Shown: piece by piece, positions 9,052 to 17,063 of the stretch
How the letters are laid out: the number at the start of each line of letters is the position of its first letter
Numbering within the stretch: the first letter of the stretch is position 1
DNA from: Sphingobium phenoxybenzoativorans
GTDB taxonomy: Bacteria > Pseudomonadota > Alphaproteobacteria > Sphingomonadales > Sphingomonadaceae
Assembly: GCF_001757355.1 (NCBI RefSeq)
Contig: NZ_MINO01000015.1
Span: 1-64,000, forward strand
Direction: 5' to 3'
Length of the DNA: 64,000 nt
The notes under the pieces: generated by a model
What the model saw: the letters and a program-made list of their open reading frames with translations, nothing else
Database searches by the model: none
Told to the model about the DNA's origin: nothing
Translations under genes and position numbers: made by a program

Positions 9052-9117
9052 GTGTTCCTGCGAAGGCAGGAACCCAGTTCCAGCGTTTGATCTGGGCTCC
9101 TGCCTTCGCAGGAGCAC
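9052..9117. repeat. Imperfect paired palindromic repeat (CCTGCGAAGGCAGG family)
   Basis: The arms at 9052-9077 and 9092-9117 are near-complementary and each contains a palindrome with a GAAGG/CCTTC centre. It lies between convergent genes (GFA protein on plus, dehydratase on minus). Same family as the units at 985-1070 and 6871-6947. Confidence 0.8.
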
Positions 9118-9132
9118 AAGAACTGGCTCAGA

Positions 9133-10101
9133 CTAGGTCTCTGTCATCGCCCGGAACCGCCCCGGATCGACATTCCTCCCGGACAGCAGCACCGCCATCC
9201 CCTCGACCGGCGCGACCTTCCCCGCGACTACGGCCGCCAGCGCGACCGCCCCGCCTGGCTCCAGCACCAGCCCAAGCTGCGTCATCGCCAACCGCATCGC
9301 CGCGCCGATCTCCGCCTCGGTCACGCTGACGCCCACGGCGCCCCGGCCCTGCAATATCCCGAAGGTCAGCGGCGCAACCCGCACCGTCTGCAATGCATCG
9401 CAGCTTGTGAAAGGCGGATTTGGCCCGACCGGTACAATCTCTCCCGCACGGAGCGACTCGCCCATATCGGCCCAGCCCTCCGGCTCCACGGCCGTCACCT
9501 GCGCCTCCGGCAGTGCCAGCGCGCATCCGCTCGCCAGCCCGCCGCCGCCGCAGGGGATCACAAGGCGGCTTAGCGCCCCGCCCGGCATCTGCGCGCCAAT
9601 CTCGATTCCCGCGCTCCCCTGCCCCTCGATCACCCAGGGATCGTCGAAGCTCGGCACCAGCACAGCGCCCTTTTCCGCCGCCAGCCGCCCCGCAATCTCC
9701 TCCCGGCTTTCGGTCATCCGGTCGTAGGTCACGACCATAGCCCCGAGCGCAATCGTCGAGGCCATTTTCGCGGCGGGCGCGTCTGCAGGCATCACAATCG
9801 TCGCCGGCACACCCAGCCGCCTCGCCGCCCAGGCAACGCCCTGCGCATGATTGCCGGAGGAGAAGGCAACGACGCCCGCCTGCCGCTCCTCATCACTCAG
9901 GTCAGACAGCCGGTGCCATGCGCCCCGTATCTTGAACGCGCCGATCGGTTGCAGGCATTCCGCCTTGCACCAGATCGTCACCCCGCCAATGTCCAGCGGC
10001 AGCAGAGGCGTCGGCGGCAGGATCGCAGCGATTTTTACCGCTGCGCGTTCCACCCCTTGCCTATCGGGGATACGCGCTACACTCTGACTTTGCGCTGTCA
10101 T
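9133..10101 (-). CDS. PLP-dependent threonine/serine dehydratase (fold type II)
   Basis: 322 aa. PLP lysine K57 in IGAFKIRGA, the phosphate-binding SSGNHAQG loop near residues 79-86, and a glycine-rich IPCGGGGLASG further on are diagnostic of the serine racemase/threonine deaminase group. No C-terminal ACT regulatory domain is present, so this is the short catabolic or racemase-like type, not allosteric IlvA. It converts Ser/Thr to the 2-oxo acid and ammonia, or racemises serine. Its start lies back to back with the polyamine gene on the plus strand, so the divergent promoters must be close. Confidence 0.9.
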   Translation of the reverse strand: MTAQSQSVARIPDRQGVERAAVKIAAILPPTPLLPLDIGGVTIWCKAECLQPIGAFKIRGAWHRLSDLSDEERQAGVVAFSSGNHAQGVAWAARRLGVPATIVMPADAPAAKMASTIALGAMVVTYDRMTESREEIAGRLAAEKGAVLVPSFDDPWVIEGQGSAGIEIGAQMPGGALSRLVIPCGGGGLASGCALALPEAQVTAVEPEGWADMGESLRAGEIVPVGPNPPFTSCDALQTVRVAPLTFGILQGRGAVGVSVTEAEIGAAMRLAMTQLGLVLEPGGAVALAAVVAGKVAPVEGMAVLLSGRNVDPGRFRAMTET

Positions 10102-10159
10102 GTCACATCCCTATATGGGCGCTTTCGCGCGTCGCGCGGGTCAAGCATGGAGATTGGAA

Positions 10160-11365
10160 TTGAGCAAGGTCCTTGTCATCGGTGCGGGCGGCGTCGGGTC
10201 GGTAGCGGTCCACAAGATGGCCATGAATCCTGACATTTTCAGCGACATCACCCTCGCCAGCCGTCGTGTCGCTAAGTGCGACGCCGTCGCCGAATCGGTG
10301 AAGGCGCGGACAGGAGTGGTGATCTCGACGGCGCAGGTTGACGCCGACAATGTCGAGGAAACCGCCGCTCTGATCGCGAAGGTGAAGCCGAAACTCGTCG
10401 TGAACCTCGCCCTTCCCTATCAGGACCTGTCCATCATGGACGCCTGCCTCAAGACCGGCGTGCACTATATGGACACCGCCAATTACGAGCCGCGCGACGA
10501 GGCGAAGTTCGAATATGGCTGGCAATGGGCCTATCAGGACCGTTTCAAGGAAGCAGGCCTGATGGCCCTGCTCGGCTCCGGCTTCGATCCCGGCGTCACC
10601 AGCGTTTTCGCCACCTATATCAAGAAGCATCTGCTCGACAGCATCGACACGCTCGATATTCTCGACTGCAATGGCGGCGACCATGGCCAGCATTTCGCCA
10701 CCAACTTCAACCCGGAAATCAACATCCGCGAAGTCACCGCCCCCTCGCGCCACTGGGCGGACGGCGAATGGGTCGAGGGGCCTGCGCTCAGCCACAAGCA
10801 GCCCTTCCTGTTCGATCAGGTGGGTGAGAAGAACATGTACCTCATGTATCATGAGGAACTGGAGAGCCTCGCCAAATTCATGCCCGAAATCAAACGCATC
10901 CGTTTCTGGATGACCTTCGGCGACGCCTATCTCAAGCATCTGGAGGTGCTGCAGAATGTCGGCATGACCCGCATCGATCCGGTCATGTATGAAGGCCGGG
11001 AGATCATCCCGCTGCAGTTCCTGAAAGCCGTGCTGCCGGAGCCTGCGTCGCTTGGCGTCACGACGAAAGGCAAGACCAATATCGGCGACATCGCAACGGG
11101 CATGAAGGATGGCAAGCAGAAGACCGTCTATGTCTACAATGTCTGCGACCATGAGGATGCCTATGCCGAAACCGGCAACCAGGCGGTCAGCTACACCACC
11201 GGCGTCCCGGCGATGATCGGCGCTGCAATGGTGCTGACCGGCGCATGGTCGGGTGCGGGCGTGTTCAATATCGAGCAGTTCGATCCCGATCCCTTCATGG
11301 ATATGCTGAACAAGCACGGCCTGCCCTGGCAGTTGAAGGAACTGGACGCGCCGCTGGATTTCTGA
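10160..11365 (+). CDS. Carboxynorspermidine/carboxyspermidine synthase (saccharopine dehydrogenase family)
   Basis: 401 aa from a TTG at 10160, preceded by GGAGA at about 6 bases; an upstream ATG at 10100 overlaps the divergent gene's start and lacks a ribosome binding site. The N-terminal NAD(P) Rossmann motif is GAGGVGS (about residues 8-14). The enzyme reductively joins aspartate semialdehyde to a diamine (putrescine gives carboxyspermidine). The two following genes, a carboxynorspermidine decarboxylase and an ornithine decarboxylase, complete a spermidine route, which makes this assignment much firmer than general saccharopine dehydrogenase similarity. Confidence 0.92.
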   Translation: MSKVLVIGAGGVGSVAVHKMAMNPDIFSDITLASRRVAKCDAVAESVKARTGVVISTAQVDADNVEETAALIAKVKPKLVVNLALPYQDLSIMDACLKTGVHYMDTANYEPRDEAKFEYGWQWAYQDRFKEAGLMALLGSGFDPGVTSVFATYIKKHLLDSIDTLDILDCNGGDHGQHFATNFNPEINIREVTAPSRHWADGEWVEGPALSHKQPFLFDQVGEKNMYLMYHEELESLAKFMPEIKRIRFWMTFGDAYLKHLEVLQNVGMTRIDPVMYEGREIIPLQFLKAVLPEPASLGVTTKGKTNIGDIATGMKDGKQKTVYVYNVCDHEDAYAETGNQAVSYTTGVPAMIGAAMVLTGAWSGAGVFNIEQFDPDPFMDMLNKHGLPWQLKELDAPLDF

Positions 11366-11395
11366 CGGCCGCAAAAAAGCGGAACACCCAATAAG

Positions 11396-11493
11396 CCGTT
11401 CGCCCTGAGCGAAGTCGAAGGGTACGCCTGAGCAATAGCGAAGGCATCTCACTACGTTCGATGAAGGGCTTCGACTTCGCTCAGCCCGGACGG
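11396..11493. repeat. Palindromic intergenic repeat (GTTCGCCCTGAGCGAAGTCGAAGG family)
   Basis: The left end CCGTTCGCCCTGAGCGAAG pairs with the right end CTTCGCTCAGCCCGGACGG across about 60 bases. It lies inside the polyamine cluster, between the first and second genes. Related copies are at 14016-14110 and 43452-43553. This motif is widespread in sphingomonad genomes. Confidence 0.8.
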
Positions 11494-11501
11494 AGGCAAT
11501 A

Positions 11502-12674
11502 ATGGAAACCAGAGCTGGCGACCCCGGCGCATTCGCGCGCTTCGACCTGTACCGCGTCCCCTCACCCGCCTTCGTGGTCGATGAGGCGGCGATCCGCCGC
11601 AACCTCGCCGTGCTCAAAGACGTTCGCGACCGCTCCGGCGCGAAGGTGCTGGGCGCGCTCAAGGCCTTCTCCATGTGGTCGCTGGGCGGGGTAGTGGGCG
11701 AATATCTCGACGGCGTCTGCGCCTCCGGCCTCTATGAGGCGCGCCTCGCCGATGAGGAATATCGCGGCGAGATCGCCACCTATTGCGCCGGATACAAGGC
11801 GGAGGACCTGCCCGAAATCCTGCGCATTTCCGATCATGTCATCTTCAACAGCCCCGGCCAGATCGCCCGTTTCCGTCCGCAGATCGACGCCGCCCGCGCG
11901 GCGGGCCATGCGTTCGACATCGGCCTGCGCATCAACCCGCTGCATGCAGAGGGAGAGGTAGCGAAATATGACCCCTGCCAGCCGCACAGCCGCCTTGGCT
12001 TCCCGATCACGCAATTGAAGCCGGAGCATCTTGCGGGCGTATCCGGCCTGCACTTCCATTCGCTGTGCGAGCAGGACTTCGCGCCGCTCCAGCGCACCTG
12101 GGCCGCGATCGAATCGCTGATCGCCCCGCATTATGCTCAGCTCAAATGGCTGAACATGGGCGGCGGCCATCACATCACCCGCGCGGATTATCAGCGCGAC
12201 GATCTTGTTGAATTTATCCGGCAAATCCGTCTCAAATCGGGACTGGAGCTTTATATCGAACCCGGCGAGGCGATGGCGCTCGACGGCGGCATCCTGGTCG
12301 GAGAGATTCTCGACGTCATCGACAACGGAATGCCCGTCGCCATCACCGACATCTCGGCCACCTGCCACATGCCGGACGTCATAGAGGCCCCTTACAGGCC
12401 CGCCATGCTGCATGAGCCTCTGGATGGCCCAGCGACCCGTCTTGGCGGCCCTTCCTGCCTCGCAGGCGATATTATCGGCGATTATCGCGTTCCCGGCACG
12501 GCCGAACCGGGCGCGCGGATCGCTTTCCTCGATCAGGCGCATTACTCGATGGTCAAGACGACCATGTTCAACGGCGTCCCCCTTCCCGGCATCTGGCTGT
12601 GGAACAGCGACACCGATGCGCTTCGGGAGGTTCGCCGCTTTGGCTATGAGGATTTCAAGCACCGCCTTTCATGA
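11502..12674 (+). CDS. nspC: Carboxynorspermidine decarboxylase
   Basis: 390 aa alanine-racemase-fold PLP decarboxylase. The Schiff-base lysine is K54 in LGALKAFSMWS; the family signature includes SGLYEARLADEEY, a GGGHHITRADY glycine loop that binds the PLP phosphate, and YIEPGEAMALDGG. It removes CO2 from carboxyspermidine/carboxynorspermidine, the last step of the aspartate-semialdehyde polyamine route. It sits between the synthase and the ornithine decarboxylase on the same strand, separated from the synthase by a palindromic repeat. Confidence 0.96.
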   Translation: METRAGDPGAFARFDLYRVPSPAFVVDEAAIRRNLAVLKDVRDRSGAKVLGALKAFSMWSLGGVVGEYLDGVCASGLYEARLADEEYRGEIATYCAGYKAEDLPEILRISDHVIFNSPGQIARFRPQIDAARAAGHAFDIGLRINPLHAEGEVAKYDPCQPHSRLGFPITQLKPEHLAGVSGLHFHSLCEQDFAPLQRTWAAIESLIAPHYAQLKWLNMGGGHHITRADYQRDDLVEFIRQIRLKSGLELYIEPGEAMALDGGILVGEILDVIDNGMPVAITDISATCHMPDVIEAPYRPAMLHEPLDGPATRLGGPSCLAGDIIGDYRVPGTAEPGARIAFLDQAHYSMVKTTMFNGVPLPGIWLWNSDTDALREVRRFGYEDFKHRLS

Positions 12675-12811
12675 CATTTTTATGACACACTATTTTTACG
12701 CAGCCGCTTTACAGGACCCCCCCTTACTCATATATCGCACGTCCGCTGCCCCATGGGACTTCCACCGCAAGGCAGCTTATTTCTGCTGAACGACACTGGA
12801 GGTCCCTTGAA

Positions 12812-14005
12812 TTGTACGAGCATCCCAGCGCGCTGGGGGTAGCAATTGCCCTCAAACCGGCAGCACCGGTAACGCTTATTCGCCCGCAGGCAGCCGCCCG
12901 CGCCGCCCGATTCTTCGTTGAGAAGTTTCCGGGGCGCTCGCTCTATGCCGTGAAGGCCAACCCGTCGCCGGAGCTTCTCCGGACGCTCTGGGATAGCGGA
13001 ATCACGCATTACGACGTCGCCTCGATCGCCGAGGTCCGACTCGTCGCCCGCACCCTGCCCGAAGCCAAGCTGTGCTTCATGCATCCGGTGAAGGCGGAAG
13101 AAGCGATCTTCGAGGCGTATCACACGCATGGCGTGCGCACCTTCTCGCTCGACACGATCGACGAGCTGGAAAAGATCATGCGCGCCACCGGCGACGCCAC
13201 CGACCTGGAGTTGTGCGTCCGCATCCGCGTGTCGTCCGAATATTCGGAGCTGAGCCTCGCGTCGAAATTCGGCGCGGAGATCGGTGAGACCAAGGAATTG
13301 CTGATGGCGACCCGCCAGGCGGCCGATGCTCTGGGCATCTGCTTCCATGTCGGCAGCCAGGCGATGACGCCCCACGCCTATACCCAGGCGATCGAGCGCG
13401 TCCGCGCCGCGATTGTTGAGGCGGCGGTCACGGTCGACATCATCGATGTCGGCGGCGGCTTTCCGTCCATCTATCCGGGCATGGAGCCTCCGGCGCTGGA
13501 ACTCTATTTCGACGCGATCCATCGCGGCTTCGAAAGCCTGCCGGTGTCCTATTCGTCGGAACTATGGTGCGAACCCGGCCGTGCGCTGTCGGCGGAATAT
13601 TCCTCGCTGATCGTGCGTGTCGAGCGCCGCCGCGGCGACGAGCTCTACATCAATGACGGCGCTTATGGCGCGCTGTTCGACGCCGCGCACATCGGCTGGC
13701 GTTTCCCCGTTGCGCTCCTGCGCGAACAGGAGAGCGAAGCGGAGATGAAGGGCTTCAGCTTCTACGGCCCGACCTGCGACGATATGGATCATATGGTCGG
13801 CCCGTTCATGCTGCCGGACGACGTCCAAGCGGGCGATTATATCGAGATCGGCATGCTCGGCGCCTATGGCTGCGCGATGCGGACCGGCTTCAACGGCTTC
13901 TCGTCGGAAACGGTGGTCGAGCTTGACGACGAGCCGATGGCCAGCCTTTACCGCGAGGAGGTCGAAACCCCGCGCCGCGCCAATGTGGTGAAGCTGGGGC
14001 AGTAA
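12812..14005 (+). CDS. Ornithine (or lysine/ornithine) decarboxylase, fold type III
   Basis: 397 aa from a TTG at 12812, 8 bases after a perfect GGAGGT; no ATG is suitably placed. PLP lysine K48 is in YAVKANPSP, GGGFPS binds phosphate, CEPGRALSAE follows, and the C-terminal GPTCDDMD carries the catalytic cysteine that acts across the dimer. It makes putrescine (perhaps also cadaverine), the substrate for the carboxyspermidine synthase two genes upstream. The three genes together form a complete ornithine-to-spermidine module. Confidence 0.94.
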   Translation: MYEHPSALGVAIALKPAAPVTLIRPQAAARAARFFVEKFPGRSLYAVKANPSPELLRTLWDSGITHYDVASIAEVRLVARTLPEAKLCFMHPVKAEEAIFEAYHTHGVRTFSLDTIDELEKIMRATGDATDLELCVRIRVSSEYSELSLASKFGAEIGETKELLMATRQAADALGICFHVGSQAMTPHAYTQAIERVRAAIVEAAVTVDIIDVGGGFPSIYPGMEPPALELYFDAIHRGFESLPVSYSSELWCEPGRALSAEYSSLIVRVERRRGDELYINDGAYGALFDAAHIGWRFPVALLREQESEAEMKGFSFYGPTCDDMDHMVGPFMLPDDVQAGDYIEIGMLGAYGCAMRTGFNGFSSETVVELDDEPMASLYREEVETPRRANVVKLGQ

Positions 14006-14015
14006 GCGCCTTTAT

Positions 14016-14110
14016 CCGTTCGCCCTGAGCGAAGTCGAAGGGTTCAGCCGAACGGAGTGAGGCACTTCGCTTCGCTCAGCGGAAGGCTTCGACAAGCTCA
14101 GCCCGAACGG
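14016..14110. repeat. Palindromic intergenic repeat (GTTCGCCCTGAGCGAAGTCGAAGG family)
   Basis: CCGTTCGCCCTGAGCGAAG at the left pairs imperfectly with AGCTCAGCCCGAACGG at the right. A second internal GCACTTCGCTTCGCTCAG stretch suggests a compound unit. It fills the gap between the convergent decarboxylase and RNA methyltransferase genes. Confidence 0.8.
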
Positions 14111-14125
14111 ACCAAGTGCGCCTTC

Positions 14126-15325
14126 TTACCGTCGGAATATCCCGGCCAGTTCCACATGGGTCGACCATCGGAACTGGCCGACCGGCTTTACGCTCTCCAG
14201 CCGGTATCCACCTTCAATCAGCGTGATAGCATCGCGCGCGAAACTTCCGGGATTACAGGAAATATAGCCGATGACCGGCACCTTGCTCCGCGCGAGCTGC
14301 GCCGCCTGCTCCCGCGCGCCCGCTCTTGGCGGGTCGAGAATGATCGCGCCGAAGCGGTTCAGCTCATCGGGAGACAAGGGCCGCCGGAACAGATCGCGAT
14401 GATCCGCCGCCAGCTTCCGCCCGCTCCGCCCTGCTGAGGCCTTGAGCGCCAGCACCAGATCCCGCCCCGCTTCCGCCGCATAGACCGCCTTTCCCGCGCC
14501 CAGCGTCAGCGCAAAGGTGCCAAGCCCGCAGAACAGATCGGCAAAGGCGGCAACGCCCTCAACCGCGGGTCTTACGGCATCGGCCAGCACAGCCTCCCCA
14601 TCCGCCGTCGCCTGCAGGAAGGCGTAGGGCGGAAAGGCCACAGCCACGCCGCCAAAGCTCACCGTCACTGGCTCCGGCTCCCAGCAGGCCTGCGGCCCAT
14701 AATCGTCATCCAAAGTCAGCCGCGCCAGTCCATGCGCCCGCGCAAAATCCGTCAGCGCCTCCCGCGCCGCCAGCCCCTCCGCCGTCACCCCCTCCAGCAG
14801 CAGGTCAACGCCTTGATCGGTCAGGCTCATCCGCACATGCGCGGCGCTCCTCTCGGCTATCATCGACCCCAGCAACCCGCGCAGCGGCGACACCAGCGCG
14901 AACAGCCGGGGATGCAGGATGCAGCACATCTCCATGTCCACGATCCGATGGCTGCCTTCCTCGGCAAAGCCAAGCACCACACGTCTGCCCATCCGCATCG
15001 CCCGCAGCGACGCCCTGCGCCGCGTTTCGGGCGGCGAGACATGGGCGGGCAACACCGTCCCGGCGCTTACCCCCTGCCCCGCCAGCGCACCGGCAACCCG
15101 GTCGAACACATAGCGGGCATAGGCGTCATCCCGCACATGCTGGAGCTGACAACCGCCGCATTCGGGAAAATGGCGGCATGGCGGCTGCGCATGCTCCGGC
15201 CCGCGGATCAGCGCGCCATCCTCGCCTATCCGGTCGCCCGGCGCGCTCAGCGGCATATGCCGCCCATCGGCAGTCACGCCATCGCCCTTCGCGGCGATGC
15301 GCACGATCAATCCGGTATCGCTCAT
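14126..15325 (-). CDS. Class I SAM-dependent RNA methyltransferase, RumA/TrmA family (m5U)
   Basis: 399 aa. The ATG at 15325 overlaps the stop of the upstream NAD(P)HX-repair gene in an ATGA; the frame stays open further upstream but that part is a shadow of the neighbour. Cysteines for a [4Fe-4S] cluster are at C50, C56 and C59 (PPCRHFPECGGCQLQH), with a fourth near MEMCC. The SAM motif is FADLFCGLGTF and the catalytic cysteine lies in GYISCNPGSF. The enzyme methylates uridine C5 in 23S rRNA or tRNA; the exact site cannot be told. No N-terminal TRAM domain is obvious. Confidence 0.92.
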   Translation of the reverse strand: MSDTGLIVRIAAKGDGVTADGRHMPLSAPGDRIGEDGALIRGPEHAQPPCRHFPECGGCQLQHVRDDAYARYVFDRVAGALAGQGVSAGTVLPAHVSPPETRRRASLRAMRMGRRVVLGFAEEGSHRIVDMEMCCILHPRLFALVSPLRGLLGSMIAERSAAHVRMSLTDQGVDLLLEGVTAEGLAAREALTDFARAHGLARLTLDDDYGPQACWEPEPVTVSFGGVAVAFPPYAFLQATADGEAVLADAVRPAVEGVAAFADLFCGLGTFALTLGAGKAVYAAEAGRDLVLALKASAGRSGRKLAADHRDLFRRPLSPDELNRFGAIILDPPRAGAREQAAQLARSKVPVIGYISCNPGSFARDAITLIEGGYRLESVKPVGQFRWSTHVELAGIFRR

Positions 15326-16713
15326 TGCGTTCGCGCAGCCACAGCCGCCGGAATATGCGCAATCAGATCGTCTGCGATGAAAGCCGCACCGGCACGCCGC
15401 GCCGCCTCGCCATGCAGCCAGACGGCTTCGCACGCCGCCAGAAATGGGTCGCCCGTCACAGCCAGCCGGGCCGCGCAGATCCCCGCCAGCACATCGCCGG
15501 TCCCTGCCGTCGACAACCAGGGCGAACCTCCGTGCCATACGGCGATGCGTCCATCGGCCGATGCTATCGCCGTATCCGGCCCCTTATAAACGACTACACC
15601 CCCCATGCGCCGCGCAGCCTCCCGCGCGCGATCGATCTTGTTCCCGGTAATCTCGCCGAACAAGCGGGAGAACTCCCCTTCATGCGGCGTGACGATCGTT
15701 CCGACAGGCAGCATGTCCGGGCCATCGAGCAGAGTGATCCCATCGGCATCCACCACCAACGGATGCCCCGCCGTCAATGCAGCGCTCAGCCGCTTCTTCG
15801 CCTCGTCCGATCTGCCAAGCCCCGGCCCAACAAGCACAGAGGCAATCCGCTCATCTTGCAGCGCCTTCGCCACCGCCCCTGCGTCGGGGGCAGTGACCAT
15901 GATGACGGCGTTGGGCAGGCGGCTGGTCGGTTCCGGTGCCAGCTGCCGGACACAGCCGGCCCCGGCATGCGCCGCTGCGATGGCGGCGAGGATGCCCGCT
16001 CCCGCCATTGTCCCCGCCACAATATCCACCAGACCGCGCGTATATTTATGCGCATCAGGCGCAGGCTCGGCCAGATCGGGCGGCGTTAGCAGGAACGCCT
16101 TGGCGTCATTTGCCCCAATACCAATGCCGACACATATCAGCCGCGCGAAAGTCCCGGCCGCAGGCTGCAATACATGCGCCGGTTTCAACGCGCCCAGGGC
16201 AATGCAAAGATCAAAACGGGGCACAGGCGACAGCAGCGCGCCGCCATCCGCATCCACGCCGCTCGGCACATCAATGGCGTAGCTCCGCTCCGCCGCATTG
16301 ACCAGGTCACCCAGTCGCTGCACGAATCCGCCGTCCAGTCCCCGCGCCAGGCCAATGCCGAACAGGGCGTCGACAATCTGCGTGGCGGGAGCGGCATCGG
16401 CGATATTCTCGACCGGCCCGGCCCACGCCTGCCGCGCTTTTTGCGAAGAGTCCGTCTTGCTCTCCCCCGTCGCCGCCACCCGGACCGGAACGCCCCGCGC
16501 CTTAAGCAGCCGCGCGATCACGAACCCGTCGCCGCCATTATTGCCCGGTCCGCACAGCACCAGCGTGTCGCGTACGCCTCCCGCGCGCCATATGACGTCC
16601 GCCGCCGCAGCGCCCGCCGTCTCCATCAGCGCATAGGGCGCAACGCCGTTAGCGAATATGGCCTGCTCGGCCGCGCGCATTTCCTCTGCCGTCAGGATCG
16701 CCGCGCCACTCAA
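15322..16713 (-). CDS. nnr: Bifunctional NAD(P)HX epimerase/dehydratase
   Basis: 463 aa from a TTG at 16713 that overlaps the stop of the upstream lipoprotein gene (TTGA). The N-terminal YjeF epimerase domain (about 1-200) shows AEEMRAAEQ and the CGPGNNGGDGF loop; the C-terminal ribokinase-like dehydratase domain shows GPGLGRSDEA, VVDADG, TPHEGEFSRLFG and STAGTGDVLAG. Together they repair hydrated NAD(P)H. A later ATG at 16680 would cut into the conserved start. It is translationally coupled to genes on both sides. Confidence 0.95.
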   Translation of the reverse strand: MSGAAILTAEEMRAAEQAIFANGVAPYALMETAGAAAADVIWRAGGVRDTLVLCGPGNNGGDGFVIARLLKARGVPVRVAATGESKTDSSQKARQAWAGPVENIADAAPATQIVDALFGIGLARGLDGGFVQRLGDLVNAAERSYAIDVPSGVDADGGALLSPVPRFDLCIALGALKPAHVLQPAAGTFARLICVGIGIGANDAKAFLLTPPDLAEPAPDAHKYTRGLVDIVAGTMAGAGILAAIAAAHAGAGCVRQLAPEPTSRLPNAVIMVTAPDAGAVAKALQDERIASVLVGPGLGRSDEAKKRLSAALTAGHPLVVDADGITLLDGPDMLPVGTIVTPHEGEFSRLFGEITGNKIDRAREAARRMGGVVVYKGPDTAIASADGRIAVWHGGSPWLSTAGTGDVLAGICAARLAVTGDPFLAACEAVWLHGEAARRAGAAFIADDLIAHIPAAVAARTQ

Positions 16714-17063
16714 TGCGCTAGTTCCTTGGCAGCCTGCGGACCGGGCAGGAGATAGCGATCTCCTTCGACAGCAACCTCCATCTGCCCATTGCCGGCATCC
16801 GCGGTGACGGCGGCGAAGGCTCCGTCGGCGGCATCCCATACGCCCGCCACGCTGCGCAACCGCCTGAAACCGCCATCCGGTTGGCGAATGGTGAGCAATG
16901 GTCCCGCTTCGTCATGCCCGCGCTCTACGGCGCACACGGGAGCCATCTCGCTCCCCGCGCCGATGGCGCATGCGATGGCCTCACCCTCCGCCTTGCCACT
17001 CCCGTCAGCCTGACAGGCGGACAGCAACAGTAGGAGCAGGGTTTTAGATATCCGCGAATACAT
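16710..17063 (-). CDS. Small putative lipoprotein
   Basis: 117 aa. The N-terminus [17 protein letters not shown] is a lipoprotein signal peptide with an LLSAC lipobox (acylated Cys at about residue 17). The rest (about 100 aa) contains repeated short beta-like segments and no recognised domain. It overlaps the 3' end of ilvD by 20 bases and the 5' end of the NAD(P)HX-repair gene by 4, so it is part of one minus-strand transcript. Function unknown. Confidence 0.75.
   Translation of the reverse strand: MYSRISKTLLLLLLSACQADGSGKAEGEAIACAIGAGSEMAPVCAVERGHDEAGPLLTIRQPDGGFRRLRSVAGVWDAADGAFAAVTADAGNGQMEVAVEGDRYLLPGPQAAKELAH

Noticed and set aside
985..14110. Repeats considered as a CRISPR array
   Set aside because: Copies are dispersed, palindromic, of three sequence families, and without regular spacers or cas genes.
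15326..15538. 71-residue upstream extension of the RNA methyltransferase
   Set aside because: Lies wholly inside the NAD(P)HX-repair gene in another frame, arginine/glycine-rich, and a good ATGA coupling start exists at 15325.
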